From assembly GCA_043101605.1 (NCBI GenBank), contig JBICIG010000061.1, positions 1 through 64,000 on the forward strand: a DNA stretch of 64,000 nt, given 5' to 3'. How positions within the stretch are numbered: the stretch's first letter is position 1; every line of letters begins with the position of its first letter. The notes under the pieces were generated by a model. That model was not told the DNA's origin and ran no database searches. It saw only the letters and a program-made list of their open reading frames with translations. Source of the stretch: JBICIG01 sp043101605 (GTDB lineage Bacteria > Planctomycetota > Phycisphaerae > Phycisphaerales > UBA1924). Shown one piece after another: positions 31,029 to 39,895 of the stretch. The translations under genes were made by a program, and so were the position numbers.

Positions 31029-33815
31029 TTGGCAAAGCGCGTGTTCGAGATCGCCAAGGAACTCGGGGTTGCCTCCAAGGCGATCGTGGCCAAGTGCCAC
31101 GACGAGGGCATCCCCGAGAGCATCATCAAGAACCACATGTCCAGCGTCTCGGTCGGGCTCGAGCAGACGATCAAGGACTGGTTCGGGTCCGGCGGCGGAA
31201 CGGCCGTCGAAACCGCCGCGAAGGTCGATGTGGACAAGGTCCGCGCCGCCCCCAAAGCTCGCCCCATCGCCAAGGCCATCCGCCCCGAAGCCCCGGACGA
31301 GGAGGCCCCCGTCCGGGAAGCTCCCGCCAAGGCCGCTCCGGCCGAGGACAAGCCGCAGGCACCGGCGGCACCGGCGCCCGAAGCGCCCAAGCCCGCCGAA
31401 CCCCGCAAGGCTCCCCCGCCCCCGCCTCCGGCGCGCACCGTCTCCTCCCCTTCGTCCACACCATCCGAGCCCGAGGCACCCAAGCCCGAAGCGCCCGCGA
31501 GCCAGCCGGCCGCCGGCGAGACCCCCGCGCAGGAATCCCGCCCCGCCGCGGCGATGAATGTCCCGACGCGGCCCAAGGTCATCACTCCCGCCGGCCCGCA
31601 GCTCGAACAGAAGGAAAAGGTCCGCCTGTCGGGCCCCAAGGTCGTCCGCGTCGAGGCCCCCGAGCCCGTCGAAGAGCCTCGTCAGCGCCGCCCCCGCACC
31701 TTCGGCGGCCCGGGCGGTGGCATGCCCGGCGGGGCGGGCGTCGCGATGCCCGGCGCCGGCGGTGACGACCGCGGCCGCAGCCCGCGCCGCGGACAGAACA
31801 AGCGCCGGTCCGATGGCCCCGGCGGTCCCGGCGGTCCCGGTGGACCGGGCGCGGGCGGCGGTCGCCGACGCGGGCGCGCCGATGACCGCGGCGCCGGCGG
31901 CGGGGGCGCCTGGAGCGAGCAGGACCTCGCCGAGCGCGAAGCAAGGCTCATGCGCTCCGGGGGCTACCTCAAGCACCGCCGCCAGCAGCAGCGTTCGCGC
32001 CTCGGCGCCGAGCGCCCCGCCACCCCGGCCGAGAAGGGCGGCACCGTCTCCATCTCCGAGCCCTTCACCATCAAGGACCTGTCGGCCGCCACCGGCGTCA
32101 AGGCGGCCGACATCGTCAAGAAGCTCTTCATGCAGGGCGTCATGGCGAACATCAACTCCGGCATCGACTCCGAGAAGGCCCAGGAGATCATGCTCGACTA
32201 CGACATCGAACTCGAGGTCGTCGAGAAGAAGGGCGCCGAGGAACAGGTCGCCTCCTCCTTCCAGGACCGCGAACGCGCCGACGAACGCCCCCGAGGTCCG
32301 GTCGTCACCATCCTCGGGCATGTCGACCACGGCAAGACCAGCCTCCTCGACCGCATCCGCAAGGCCAATGTCGCCGCGGGCGAGGCCGGCGGCATCACCC
32401 AGGCAACCAGCGCCTTCCGCGTCCCGCTCAAGATCGGCGACAACGACCGCACCATCGTCTTCCTCGACACGCCCGGGCACCAGGCATTTACCGAGATGCG
32501 ATCCCGCGGCGCCCAGGTCACCGACATCGTCGTCCTCGTCGTCGCCGCCGACGACGGCGTCATGCCCCAGACCATCGAGTCCATCAACCACGCCAAGGCC
32601 GCCGGCGTCCCAATCGTCGTCGCGCTCAACAAGATCGACAAACCCGAGGCGACCGACACCAACATCCAGCGCATCCTCGGGCAGCTCGCCGAGCACGAAC
32701 TCAACCCCGCCGAGTGGGGCGGCGACACCGAGATCGTCCGCACCAGCGCCGCCAAGGACATCGGCATCCAGGACCTCCTCGAGATCCTCGAGTACCAGGC
32801 CGAACTCCTCGATCTCAAGGCCGACTTCGGCGGGCCCGCTCAGGGCACCGTCGTCGAGGCACGCATCGAGCCGGGTCGCGGCGCCGTCGCGAACATCCTC
32901 CTCCAGGAGGGCTCGCTCAAAGTCGGCGACTTCGTCGTCGCCGGGCGTGCCTTCGGCCGCGTCCGCGACATCACCGATGACCGAGGGAGCCGGCTCAAGG
33001 ACGCCGAGCCCCCCATGCCCATCCAGATCTCGGGCCTCGACGAGATCCCCGACGCCGGCGACAAGTTCTACGCCGTCGAGACCCTCAAGCAGGCCGAGCA
33101 GGCCGCCCTCCAGCGCCGCCAGCGCGACCGCGAGAAGGAACTCGCCCAGCCCAAGGTGACCCTCGACAGCCTCTTCAGCCGCATGGCCGAGAGCGAGATC
33201 AAGGAAATCCTCATCATCCTCAAGGCGGATGTGCAGGGCTCGGTCGATGTGCTCAGGAACGAGATCGAGAAGATCCAGCACGAAGAGGTCAAGGTCCGCG
33301 TGCTCCACGCCGCCGTCGGCGGGATCACCGAGAGCGATGTCCAGCTCGCCGAGGCCTCCCGCGCCATCATCGTCGGCTTCAATGTCATCCCCTCGGGCAA
33401 GGCCCGCCAGACCGCCGAGCACAAGGGCGTCGAGATCCGCTCCTACAAGGTCATCTACGACATCGTCGACGACCTCAAGGCCGCCGCCGAGGGCATGCTC
33501 GCCCCCGACCTCCGCGAAGAGGTCCTCGGGCACGCCGAGGTCCGGCAGGTCTTCAAGGTCACCAAGGTCGGCGCCATCGCCGGCTGCTATGTCACCGACG
33601 GCACGGTCGAACGCGACGCCTACATCCGCGTCACCCGCAACGACATCGTCATCGAGAACGACCGCCGACTCGAGCAGCTCAAGCGCTTCAAGGACGACGC
33701 CAAGGAGGTCCGCGCCGGCATGGAGTGCGGCATGAAGATCGTCGGCTACGACGACATCAAGGAAGGCGACATCCTCGAGTGCTACAAGCAGATCGAGGTC
33801 AAGCGCTCGCTCTGA
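31029..33815 (+). CDS. infB: translation initiation factor IF-2 (TTG start)
   Basis: The 928-residue GTPase delivers fMet-tRNA to the 30S subunit. The N-terminus AKRVFEIAKELGVASKAIV is the conserved IF-2 N-domain, so TTG 31029 is the likely start; GGAG at 31019-31022 supports it and the longer frame to 30924 has no conservation. A long Pro/Ala-, then Gly/Arg-rich linker (about 60-310) precedes the second IF2_N domain (EPFTIKDLSAATGVKAADIV). The G domain has GHVDHGKT at about residue 431, DTPGHQAF and NKID. Domain II and the C-terminal initiator-tRNA-binding domain are intact. It is 145 bases from nusA and 32 from the next gene. Confidence 0.95.
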   Translation: MAKRVFEIAKELGVASKAIVAKCHDEGIPESIIKNHMSSVSVGLEQTIKDWFGSGGGTAVETAAKVDVDKVRAAPKARPIAKAIRPEAPDEEAPVREAPAKAAPAEDKPQAPAAPAPEAPKPAEPRKAPPPPPPARTVSSPSSTPSEPEAPKPEAPASQPAAGETPAQESRPAAAMNVPTRPKVITPAGPQLEQKEKVRLSGPKVVRVEAPEPVEEPRQRRPRTFGGPGGGMPGGAGVAMPGAGGDDRGRSPRRGQNKRRSDGPGGPGGPGGPGAGGGRRRGRADDRGAGGGGAWSEQDLAEREARLMRSGGYLKHRRQQQRSRLGAERPATPAEKGGTVSISEPFTIKDLSAATGVKAADIVKKLFMQGVMANINSGIDSEKAQEIMLDYDIELEVVEKKGAEEQVASSFQDRERADERPRGPVVTILGHVDHGKTSLLDRIRKANVAAGEAGGITQATSAFRVPLKIGDNDRTIVFLDTPGHQAFTEMRSRGAQVTDIVVLVVAADDGVMPQTIESINHAKAAGVPIVVALNKIDKPEATDTNIQRILGQLAEHELNPAEWGGDTEIVRTSAAKDIGIQDLLEILEYQAELLDLKADFGGPAQGTVVEARIEPGRGAVANILLQEGSLKVGDFVVAGRAFGRVRDITDDRGSRLKDAEPPMPIQISGLDEIPDAGDKFYAVETLKQAEQAALQRRQRDREKELAQPKVTLDSLFSRMAESEIKEILIILKADVQGSVDVLRNEIEKIQHEEVKVRVLHAAVGGITESDVQLAEASRAIIVGFNVIPSGKARQTAEHKGVEIRSYKVIYDIVDDLKAAAEGMLAPDLREEVLGHAEVRQVFKVTKVGAIAGCYVTDGTVERDAYIRVTRNDIVIENDRRLEQLKRFKDDAKEVRAGMECGMKIVGYDDIKEGDILECYKQIEVKRSL

Positions 33816-33847
33816 ACCCACACCACCCCGAGCCGGGCACGCGACCC

Positions 33848-34228
33848 ATGATCGTCGGCGTCCTCCAATTCGAGCTCCTCATCCACGACGCGTCCTCGCT
33901 CAAGGACAAGCGCCGCGTCGTGCGCTCGCTCCGCGACCGGCTCCACCGCGATCACCTCGTCGCCTTCGCCGAGGTCGGCGCCCTCGACAAGCTCAACCTC
34001 GCCCTCTGTGCCGTCTCGGCCGTGGGCGCCGACGCAGCCCGCATCGGCGCGGTCCTCGACCGCATCACCACCAAGCTCCGCGCCCTGACCGACGCCGAGC
34101 TCGCCGCCGCCACGCGCGAACTGATCACCATTCCCGCGATGGGTACCACCGCGCTTGAGGAGTCCGACATCGACGCAATCAACGCCGAGATGATCGCCCG
34201 CGCCGCCGATGGGGGGCTCTCGCCGTGA
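33848..34228 (+). CDS. ylxP: DUF503 family protein YlxP
   Basis: The 126-residue protein belongs to DUF503 (YlxP). Its start MIVGVLQFELLIHDASSLKD and the following KRRVVRSLRDRL are family-typical, and the family is a small alpha/beta fold often encoded between infB and rbfA. Its exact role is not settled; the genomic position suggests ribosome assembly or translation. The ATG at 33848 follows infB by 32 bases. The stop overlaps the GTG start of rbfA by 4 nt, so translation is coupled. Confidence 0.9.
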   Translation: MIVGVLQFELLIHDASSLKDKRRVVRSLRDRLHRDHLVAFAEVGALDKLNLALCAVSAVGADAARIGAVLDRITTKLRALTDAELAAATRELITIPAMGTTALEESDIDAINAEMIARAADGGLSP

Positions 34229-34647
34229 CCGCTCCCCGACGCACCGATCGCGTCGCCCAGGCGATCCGCCTCGCGGTGGAGAAGGTCCTGGCGCGCGGCT
34301 TGGCCGACCCGCGCGTCCGCGGGCTCATCACCGTCACCAAGGTCACCGTCGACCAGGCGCTCCGCACCGCGACGATCGATGTCTCGGTCTACCCCGCCGA
34401 GCACGCCGACCTGACCATGCACGGGCTCAAGGCCGCCGCCGCCCACATCCGACACGAGATCTCCGACGAACTCGCCCTCCGCCGCACGCCCACCCTCCAG
34501 TTCCGCCTCGACGACAGCCTCAAGCGCCAGGCCGAGATCCTCGGCGCGCTCGGACGCATCCAACTCGAGCGTGAGGCCCGCCAAGCCGGCGCCGATCCAG
34601 ACGCTCCTCCATCCCCCGACACCACCGACGGAGACGCCGCACCGTGA
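34225..34647 (+). CDS. rbfA: ribosome-binding factor A
   Basis: The 140-residue protein is RbfA, which binds the 30S subunit near the central pseudoknot of 16S rRNA and helps its late maturation and cold adaptation. The KH-like fold is visible in DRVAQAIRLAVEKVLARGL, DPRVRGLITVTKVTVDQAL, RTATIDVSV and RRTPTLQFRLDDSLKR. A 25-residue Asp/Pro-rich tail is additional. The GTG at 34225 overlaps the ylxP stop, and the next gene begins inside the rbfA stop, so the whole series is translated in relay. Confidence 0.93.
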   Translation: MTAPRRTDRVAQAIRLAVEKVLARGLADPRVRGLITVTKVTVDQALRTATIDVSVYPAEHADLTMHGLKAAAAHIRHEISDELALRRTPTLQFRLDDSLKRQAEILGALGRIQLEREARQAGADPDAPPSPDTTDGDAAP

Positions 34648-35393
34648 GCGCCGATCCTGTCAAGAAACTCCGCGCCCTCGCGGCGGACGCCCCCGCCTAT
34701 GAGCCGCCGCAGTCCATCGACGGCAGCGACGCCGTCCTGGGCGAACTGCTCTACGCCTTCCTCCTCTGGGAAGCCGGTGCCCGCACCGCGTCCAACGCCC
34801 TCAAACGCCTCCGCGCCGAGGTCGTCGACGCCAACGAGTTCCGCATCTGCACCCCCGACGAGATCGTCGCGATCCTCGGCCCGCGCTATCCCCGCGCCAA
34901 GGAACGCGGCGAACGACTCCACGCCTGCCTCAACGCGATCTACGAACGCGAGCACAGCCTCTCTCTCGAGTCCCTCCACGCCTCGCCCAAGCGCGAGACA
35001 CGCTCATACCTCGACTCGCTCCCGGGCGTTCCCCCTTTCGTCGCGGCCCGCGTCTTCCTGCTCGCAATCGGCGGGCACGCGTTCCCCGTCGACCAGCGCC
35101 TCGCCGCGATCCTCGCGGGCCTCGAACTCGGCGAGCCCGACATGGACGAACTCCAACGCGCCGCCTGGATGGAGCGACAGGTCCGCGCCGGCGAGAGCCG
35201 CGACCTTTACCTCGCCCTCGAGCACGCCGCCGAATCACCCGGCGTAACCCGGAAGAAGCCCGCCGCCCGCAGCACCTCCAAAGCCGCCGGCAGCCGCTCG
35301 AGCCGATCCGCATCCAAGCCCGCGACCAAGCCCACCAAGAAACCCTCCAGCAAGAGCAAGTCCCGTTCCTCCAAGGCCGCGGGGAAGAAGTGA
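34644..35393 (+). CDS. HhH-GPD-like protein lacking the catalytic lysine, with basic tail
   Basis: The 249-residue protein starts with a GTG that overlaps the rbfA stop. Residues 30-200 have the helical look of endonuclease III-like HhH-GPD proteins. YLDSLPGVPPFVAARVFLLA matches the helix-hairpin-helix, but proline/phenylalanine stand where the glycosylase lysine should be; GHAFPVDQRLAAIL retains the aspartate. There are no iron-sulfur cysteines. The last 50 residues are a Lys/Ser/Arg-rich tail (KKPSSKSKSRSSKAAGKK type) suited to binding nucleic acid. It could be a non-catalytic DNA- or rRNA-binding protein rather than a glycosylase. Function is inferred only from fold and location. It couples in turn to the TPR gene. 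Confidence 0.7.
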   Translation: MSADPVKKLRALAADAPAYEPPQSIDGSDAVLGELLYAFLLWEAGARTASNALKRLRAEVVDANEFRICTPDEIVAILGPRYPRAKERGERLHACLNAIYEREHSLSLESLHASPKRETRSYLDSLPGVPPFVAARVFLLAIGGHAFPVDQRLAAILAGLELGEPDMDELQRAAWMERQVRAGESRDLYLALEHAAESPGVTRKKPAARSTSKAAGSRSSRSASKPATKPTKKPSSKSKSRSSKAAGKK

Positions 35394-38300
35394 TCCTCCA
35401 AAGCCCGGCCGATGCGTCACGCCGCGCCGCCCTGTCCGCGGCCGCGCTGCTCACGCTGGCCCTCTCGGGCTGCGCAGGCACACCCCCCACCGCCCCCGCA
35501 TCCTCGCCCGCCGCCCGCGACGCCGACCGCGCTGCGTCGCCCGATCTCGATGAACTCGATCGGCTGATCGCACGCGAACCTATCCCGGCGCGCGACCGCC
35601 GCGCCCTCCCCAAGCCCGCTTCGCTCGAACGCGCCTGGCTCGCCCCCGAGCCAACCGCGACCGGCGCCAACGAACCGCTCGAAGCCACGCTCGACGCGCT
35701 GATCGCCTCCTCGCCGCGCCTCGCCGCCGAGCCGACGCCCGGCACCGAGCCCGCGTCGCTGGAAGCCAGCCGCGCGTATGTGCGGGGGCGCCTGCTGCTC
35801 GCCGACGGCGACGACCGCCAAGCCGCCGAAACCCTCGCCCGCGCCGCCGAACTCGAACCGGCGAGTATCGCCGCGTGGCGCGCGCTCGCCGACGCCCGCG
35901 ACGCCGCCGGCGACCGCCCCGGCGCGATCGCCGCCCTGGAACGCGCCGTCGAGCTCGGCTCGCGCCGCCCGGCCGACCTCTGGACCCTCGCCGATGCCCG
36001 CCGCGACGCCGGCCGCATCGATTCCTCCGCCGCACTCCTCGCCTCCGCACTCCGCGACGGCGGGCCCATCTCCGACCCCGGGCTCTGGCACCTCGTCCGT
36101 GCCGACCTCGGACGCGACCTGCTCGAACTCGGCTTCCTCGACGCGGCCCGCACCGTCCTGCTCCAGGGACTCTTCCTCCCCGAACGCTTCAACTCGCGCA
36201 CGAGCTTCGGGCCGCAACTGCTCGCGCTCCAGTCCGGGCTCTCCTCACGCCTCGCCCTCGCCGGCGACGCCCTCGCCGACGCCGAGCGCTTCGACGATGC
36301 GATCGCTTTCTACGGGGAACTCCTCCCCCGACCCGACGCGCCCGCGCACTTGGCGCTGCACCGGCTCGTCTGGGCGCAGCTCTCGGGCGGCCGCCCCGCC
36401 GCCGCCGCCGCCACGCTCGCCTCGATCGAAGAACTCCCCCAGTTCCGCCTCGACGAGCGCCTCATCGAAGCAGCCGCGATGCTCCGCGCGAATCCGCGCG
36501 AAGCCACGCTCTTTGCGCGCACCATCCCCGACGAGACCGCCTCGCTGACCGAACAGGGCTGGCGCACTCGTCTCCGCGCCGCCTCGCTGCCCGGCTCGCC
36601 CGGCGCCGAGATCGACGCCCTCGCCGAATGGCTCGCGATCGCGCCCGAGGACGCGCCCACGATCCTCCGAGTCGTGACCCTCGCCCTCGCCGACCCGGCG
36701 GGCCTCGACGCGGGCATCGCCACGCTCGTCGGCCTCGCCGAGCGGCTCCCCGCGACCGCCCGCCCGATCGCCGCTTCGCTCGCGGCCATCCCGCCCAGCC
36801 GCGCTGAAGTCCTGCGCGCCCTCGAAGCCGATGCACGCCCGACCGCCCGCGCCCTGCGCGCCCGCCTCGCGCTTTCCGATGGCGACCCCCACGAAGCCAG
36901 CCGCCTCCTCGAGAGCTTCACCCCACCCCAAGGCGATCCCTGGACGCTCGAATTGCTCGTCGAGACCGCCGCCGCCCTCGGGCAGTGGGAACGCGCCGAG
37001 TCGCTCGCCCGCGGCTTCGACCGCCCCGGCTCGCTCGACACGCTCCTGGCGCGCGCCGAATCGCTGGTCATGCGCCACCGCGCCACCCCGGCCCTCGACC
37101 TGCTCTCACGCGCGCTCAACGAGCCCGACCTCTCCGATGCCGAGCGGCACCGGCTCCTCCGCTATCGCGGGCTGATGGCCCGCCGCTTCGGCAAACGCGA
37201 CCTCGACCTTGCCTCATGGCGCGCTCTGCGCGAACTCGACCCCGACGACCCGCAGGCGCTCGAAGCGCTCGCCGCCGTGCTCGCGATGGACCCCGAGACC
37301 GTCGCCGCCCCCGAGCGCGCCGAACTCTTCCAGACCGCACAGCAGCGCCACCCCTTCCTCCCGTCGATCCGACAGCTCCGCGCCCGCGAACTCGCGCGGC
37401 TCGGGCGCACCGACGAAGCCGAGGCCCTCGCCCGCGAGCTCGCCCTCGAACGCCCGTGGGAGTCGGGCCCGATCAACCTGCTCGTCTCGCTCTGGACCGG
37501 CCCCGGGGACGCTTCGGCGCGCACCGCCGCCGCCCGTCGCGGGCTCACCTGGATCGGCACCCGGCTCGATACATTCCCCGAGTCGATCCACCTGCTCACC
37601 GCCGCCGTTGAACTGCACCTGGTTCTCGGCGAGCCGATGTTCGCCGAGGCGCTGGTCGTCGGCGCCCGCTCGCGTCATGACCGCGATGACCTCCGCCGCC
37701 TGCACGAACGGGTGCTGGCGGCCCAGCCCGGGCGATCCGACGAGCTTGCCGCCCTCCGCGCCGAGCGGCTCGCCACTCCCGCGACCGCGGTCGGCGGGGC
37801 GCTCGAGTCCTCGGCGTTCGCCGCCGAGGACGCTCGCCACGCCGAAGCCGCCCAGATCGCGCTCGCGTCGATCCCCGCCGAAGCCGAACTGACCGAAGCC
37901 CAGCGCGGGATCTACGGGCGCCTCGCCGCAGCGGTTGCCGGGCAAGCCGCCAACGCCCCGGCCGATGACCTGATCGGGCCCGCGCTCGACCTGCTCGACG
38001 ACGCGATCCGCCGGGGCATCGAGCTCCAGCCCGTGCTCTACCGCGTGCGCATCGGGCTGCTCGCCGAGACGCCCGACGCCTCGGCCGACCGCTACGCCGA
38101 GGCGTTCGCCGACGCCGCCGAGCAGGGCGTGGCGACCCAACTCCGGCTGCCGATCATCCGCTCGCTCGTCCAGCAGCAACGCACGCCCGACGCCCTGCGG
38201 ATCATGCCCGCGATCATGAGCATCGGGCCCGCCCCCTCCACCGACGATTACCTCGTCTGGATGCAACTCGTCGGCTCCGCGGGCGATGGCGATGCGGCGC

Positions 38301-39040
38301 GCGCGCTGATCGAGTCTGTCCCCGATTCCGACCGCATCGCGCTGCTCCTCCATCAGGCGTTCGGCACCGCGATCCCCGTTCCGGCCGACGACGCCGGGCG
38401 ACGCGCCGAACTGGCGTATCGGCTCAGCGGACTCGTCAGCCGCGAGGGGCGCGACGACGCCGCAGACTCGGTCCTCCGGCTCTCGCTCGAGTACCGCCCC
38501 GATCACCCGTGGGCGTGCAACGACCTGGGCTACCGCCTCGCCGAGCGGGGCGTGGACCTTGAGGAAGCCAGCCGACTGCTCGAGATCGCCCACGCGGCCG
38601 AGCCCGACAGCCCCAATGTTCTCGATTCGCTCGGCTGGGTCCGATACCGGTTGGGCATCCTTCAAGACGAGTCCGGCGCTTCCGCCGGGACCGGGCGCGA
38701 GGGTGCCGTGTCGCTGCTGCGCCGGGCCGTGCAGATTGCCGGCGACAACGCCAGCCCGACCATCCGCTCGCACCTGGGCGATGCGCTCTGGCGGATCGGG
38801 AGCGTCGAGGAAGCCATGGACCAGTGGCTCCGGGCCGAGGAAGTGCTGCGGGCGCGAGTCGAGCAGGTGATGGGTCAGCCGGGGATCCCCGAAGCCGTCC
38901 GGGGGCGCGTGCTCGACGATCTCCACCAGATCCGCTCGCGCATCAGCAGCGTGCGCACGGGGCTCGAGCCCCCGGTGGCGCCGATCCGGGGCGAGCCCGA
39001 TCCATCGCCGACGGGCCGGGAAGTCTCGCCGGGCGGATGA
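35390..39040 (+). CDS. large TPR-repeat lipoprotein
   Basis: The 1216-residue protein starts with a GTG overlapping the previous stop by 4 nt. An N-terminal signal ending in the lipobox LALSGC (residues about 22-27) predicts a lipoprotein. The remainder is almost entirely helical with many TPR-like units (for example ALADARDAAGDRPGAIAALE near 165 and the clear pair NDLGYRLAERGVDLEEASRL / VLDSLGWVRYRLGI near 1050-1090). Glycine-, alanine- and leucine-rich consensus positions repeat at 34-residue spacing. Such proteins are scaffolds in envelope complexes or polysaccharide export. No catalytic motif is visible. It is surprising to find an exported scaffold at the end of a ribosome-maturation operon. 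Confidence 0.78.
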   Translation: MILQSPADASRRAALSAAALLTLALSGCAGTPPTAPASSPAARDADRAASPDLDELDRLIAREPIPARDRRALPKPASLERAWLAPEPTATGANEPLEATLDALIASSPRLAAEPTPGTEPASLEASRAYVRGRLLLADGDDRQAAETLARAAELEPASIAAWRALADARDAAGDRPGAIAALERAVELGSRRPADLWTLADARRDAGRIDSSAALLASALRDGGPISDPGLWHLVRADLGRDLLELGFLDAARTVLLQGLFLPERFNSRTSFGPQLLALQSGLSSRLALAGDALADAERFDDAIAFYGELLPRPDAPAHLALHRLVWAQLSGGRPAAAAATLASIEELPQFRLDERLIEAAAMLRANPREATLFARTIPDETASLTEQGWRTRLRAASLPGSPGAEIDALAEWLAIAPEDAPTILRVVTLALADPAGLDAGIATLVGLAERLPATARPIAASLAAIPPSRAEVLRALEADARPTARALRARLALSDGDPHEASRLLESFTPPQGDPWTLELLVETAAALGQWERAESLARGFDRPGSLDTLLARAESLVMRHRATPALDLLSRALNEPDLSDAERHRLLRYRGLMARRFGKRDLDLASWRALRELDPDDPQALEALAAVLAMDPETVAAPERAELFQTAQQRHPFLPSIRQLRARELARLGRTDEAEALARELALERPWESGPINLLVSLWTGPGDASARTAAARRGLTWIGTRLDTFPESIHLLTAAVELHLVLGEPMFAEALVVGARSRHDRDDLRRLHERVLAAQPGRSDELAALRAERLATPATAVGGALESSAFAAEDARHAEAAQIALASIPAEAELTEAQRGIYGRLAAAVAGQAANAPADDLIGPALDLLDDAIRRGIELQPVLYRVRIGLLAETPDASADRYAEAFADAAEQGVATQLRLPIIRSLVQQQRTPDALRIMPAIMSIGPAPSTDDYLVWMQLVGSAGDGDAARALIESVPDSDRIALLLHQAFGTAIPVPADDAGRRAELAYRLSGLVSREGRDDAADSVLRLSLEYRPDHPWACNDLGYRLAERGVDLEEASRLLEIAHAAEPDSPNVLDSLGWVRYRLGILQDESGASAGTGREGAVSLLRRAVQIAGDNASPTIRSHLGDALWRIGSVEEAMDQWLRAEEVLRARVEQVMGQPGIPEAVRGRVLDDLHQIRSRISSVRTGLEPPVAPIRGEPDPSPTGREVSPGG

Positions 39041-39125
39041 CCGGGAACCCGATCCGGGAAACAATCAATGTCGCCGACCGGACCCCGGGCGTCGGCAGAG
39101 CACGCAAGCGAGGAGAGCCGACGCG

Positions 39126-39875
39126 ATGGCCGGTCACAGCAAATGGGCAAACATCAAGCACCGCAAGGAGCGTCAGGACAAGAAGAAGGGCCAGATGTGG
39201 TCCAAGTGCTCCCGCGCGATCATCGCCGCCGCCCGCTCCGGCGGGCCCGACCCGGAGACCAACCTCACCCTCCGCTACGCGATCGATGAGGCCAAGTACG
39301 CCAACATGCCCAAGGACACCATCCAGCGGGCGATCGACAAGGGCGCCGGCGCGGGCTCGGGCGAGGCGTTCCAGGAACTCGTCTACGAGGGCTACGGGCC
39401 CAACGGCGTCGCGATCCTCGTCGACGCCCTGACCGACAACAACACCCGCACCGTCAACGACCTCCGCGCCATCTTCAACAAGAACGGCGGCAACCTGGGT
39501 AACACCGGGTGCGTCGCGTTCATGTTCGAGACCCGCGGGCAGATCGCCGTCGAGGCAACCAAGACCGACGAGGACACCATCATGGCCGCCGCCATCGAAG
39601 CCGGCGCCGACGATGTCGAAGCCCCCGAGGACGAGAACGGCGCCTGGACCATCACCACCGATCCGGGCGAGTTCCTCGCGGTGCGCGACGCGATCGAGAA
39701 AGCCGGGATCGAGATCGCCGGGGCCGAGATCACCAAGATCCCCAGCAACACGGTCGCGCTCGAAGGCGACGACGCCCGCAAACTCCTCAACCTCCTCGAC
39801 CTGATCGAGGAGCACGACGATGTGCAGAAGGTCTACTCCAACGCGGACCTGCCCGACGAGGTGCTCGCGGGCTGA
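39126..39875 (+). CDS. yebC: YebC/PmpR family DNA-binding regulatory protein
   Basis: The 249-residue protein has the invariant start MAGHSKWANIKHRKERQDKK, then NMPKDTIQRAIDKGAG and YEGYGPNGVAILVDALTDN, all diagnostic of YebC/TACO1 proteins. Members are described as transcriptional regulators or, for some, as factors that help ribosomes through difficult sequences such as polyprolines. The ATG at 39126 is preceded by GAGGAG at about 10 bases. It sits 85 bases after the TPR gene and converges with the TIM-barrel gene. In many bacteria yebC is next to ruvC; that is not seen here. Confidence 0.94.
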   Translation: MAGHSKWANIKHRKERQDKKKGQMWSKCSRAIIAAARSGGPDPETNLTLRYAIDEAKYANMPKDTIQRAIDKGAGAGSGEAFQELVYEGYGPNGVAILVDALTDNNTRTVNDLRAIFNKNGGNLGNTGCVAFMFETRGQIAVEATKTDEDTIMAAAIEAGADDVEAPEDENGAWTITTDPGEFLAVRDAIEKAGIEIAGAEITKIPSNTVALEGDDARKLLNLLDLIEEHDDVQKVYSNADLPDEVLAG

Positions 39876-39895
39876 GCGTGCGCTGAGCGCGGCGA

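Noticed and set aside
30570..33821. A 1083-codon minus-strand frame with Asp/Leu/Gly repeats
   Set aside because: Antisense of infB and part of nusA; the repeats mirror codon bias, not protein structure.
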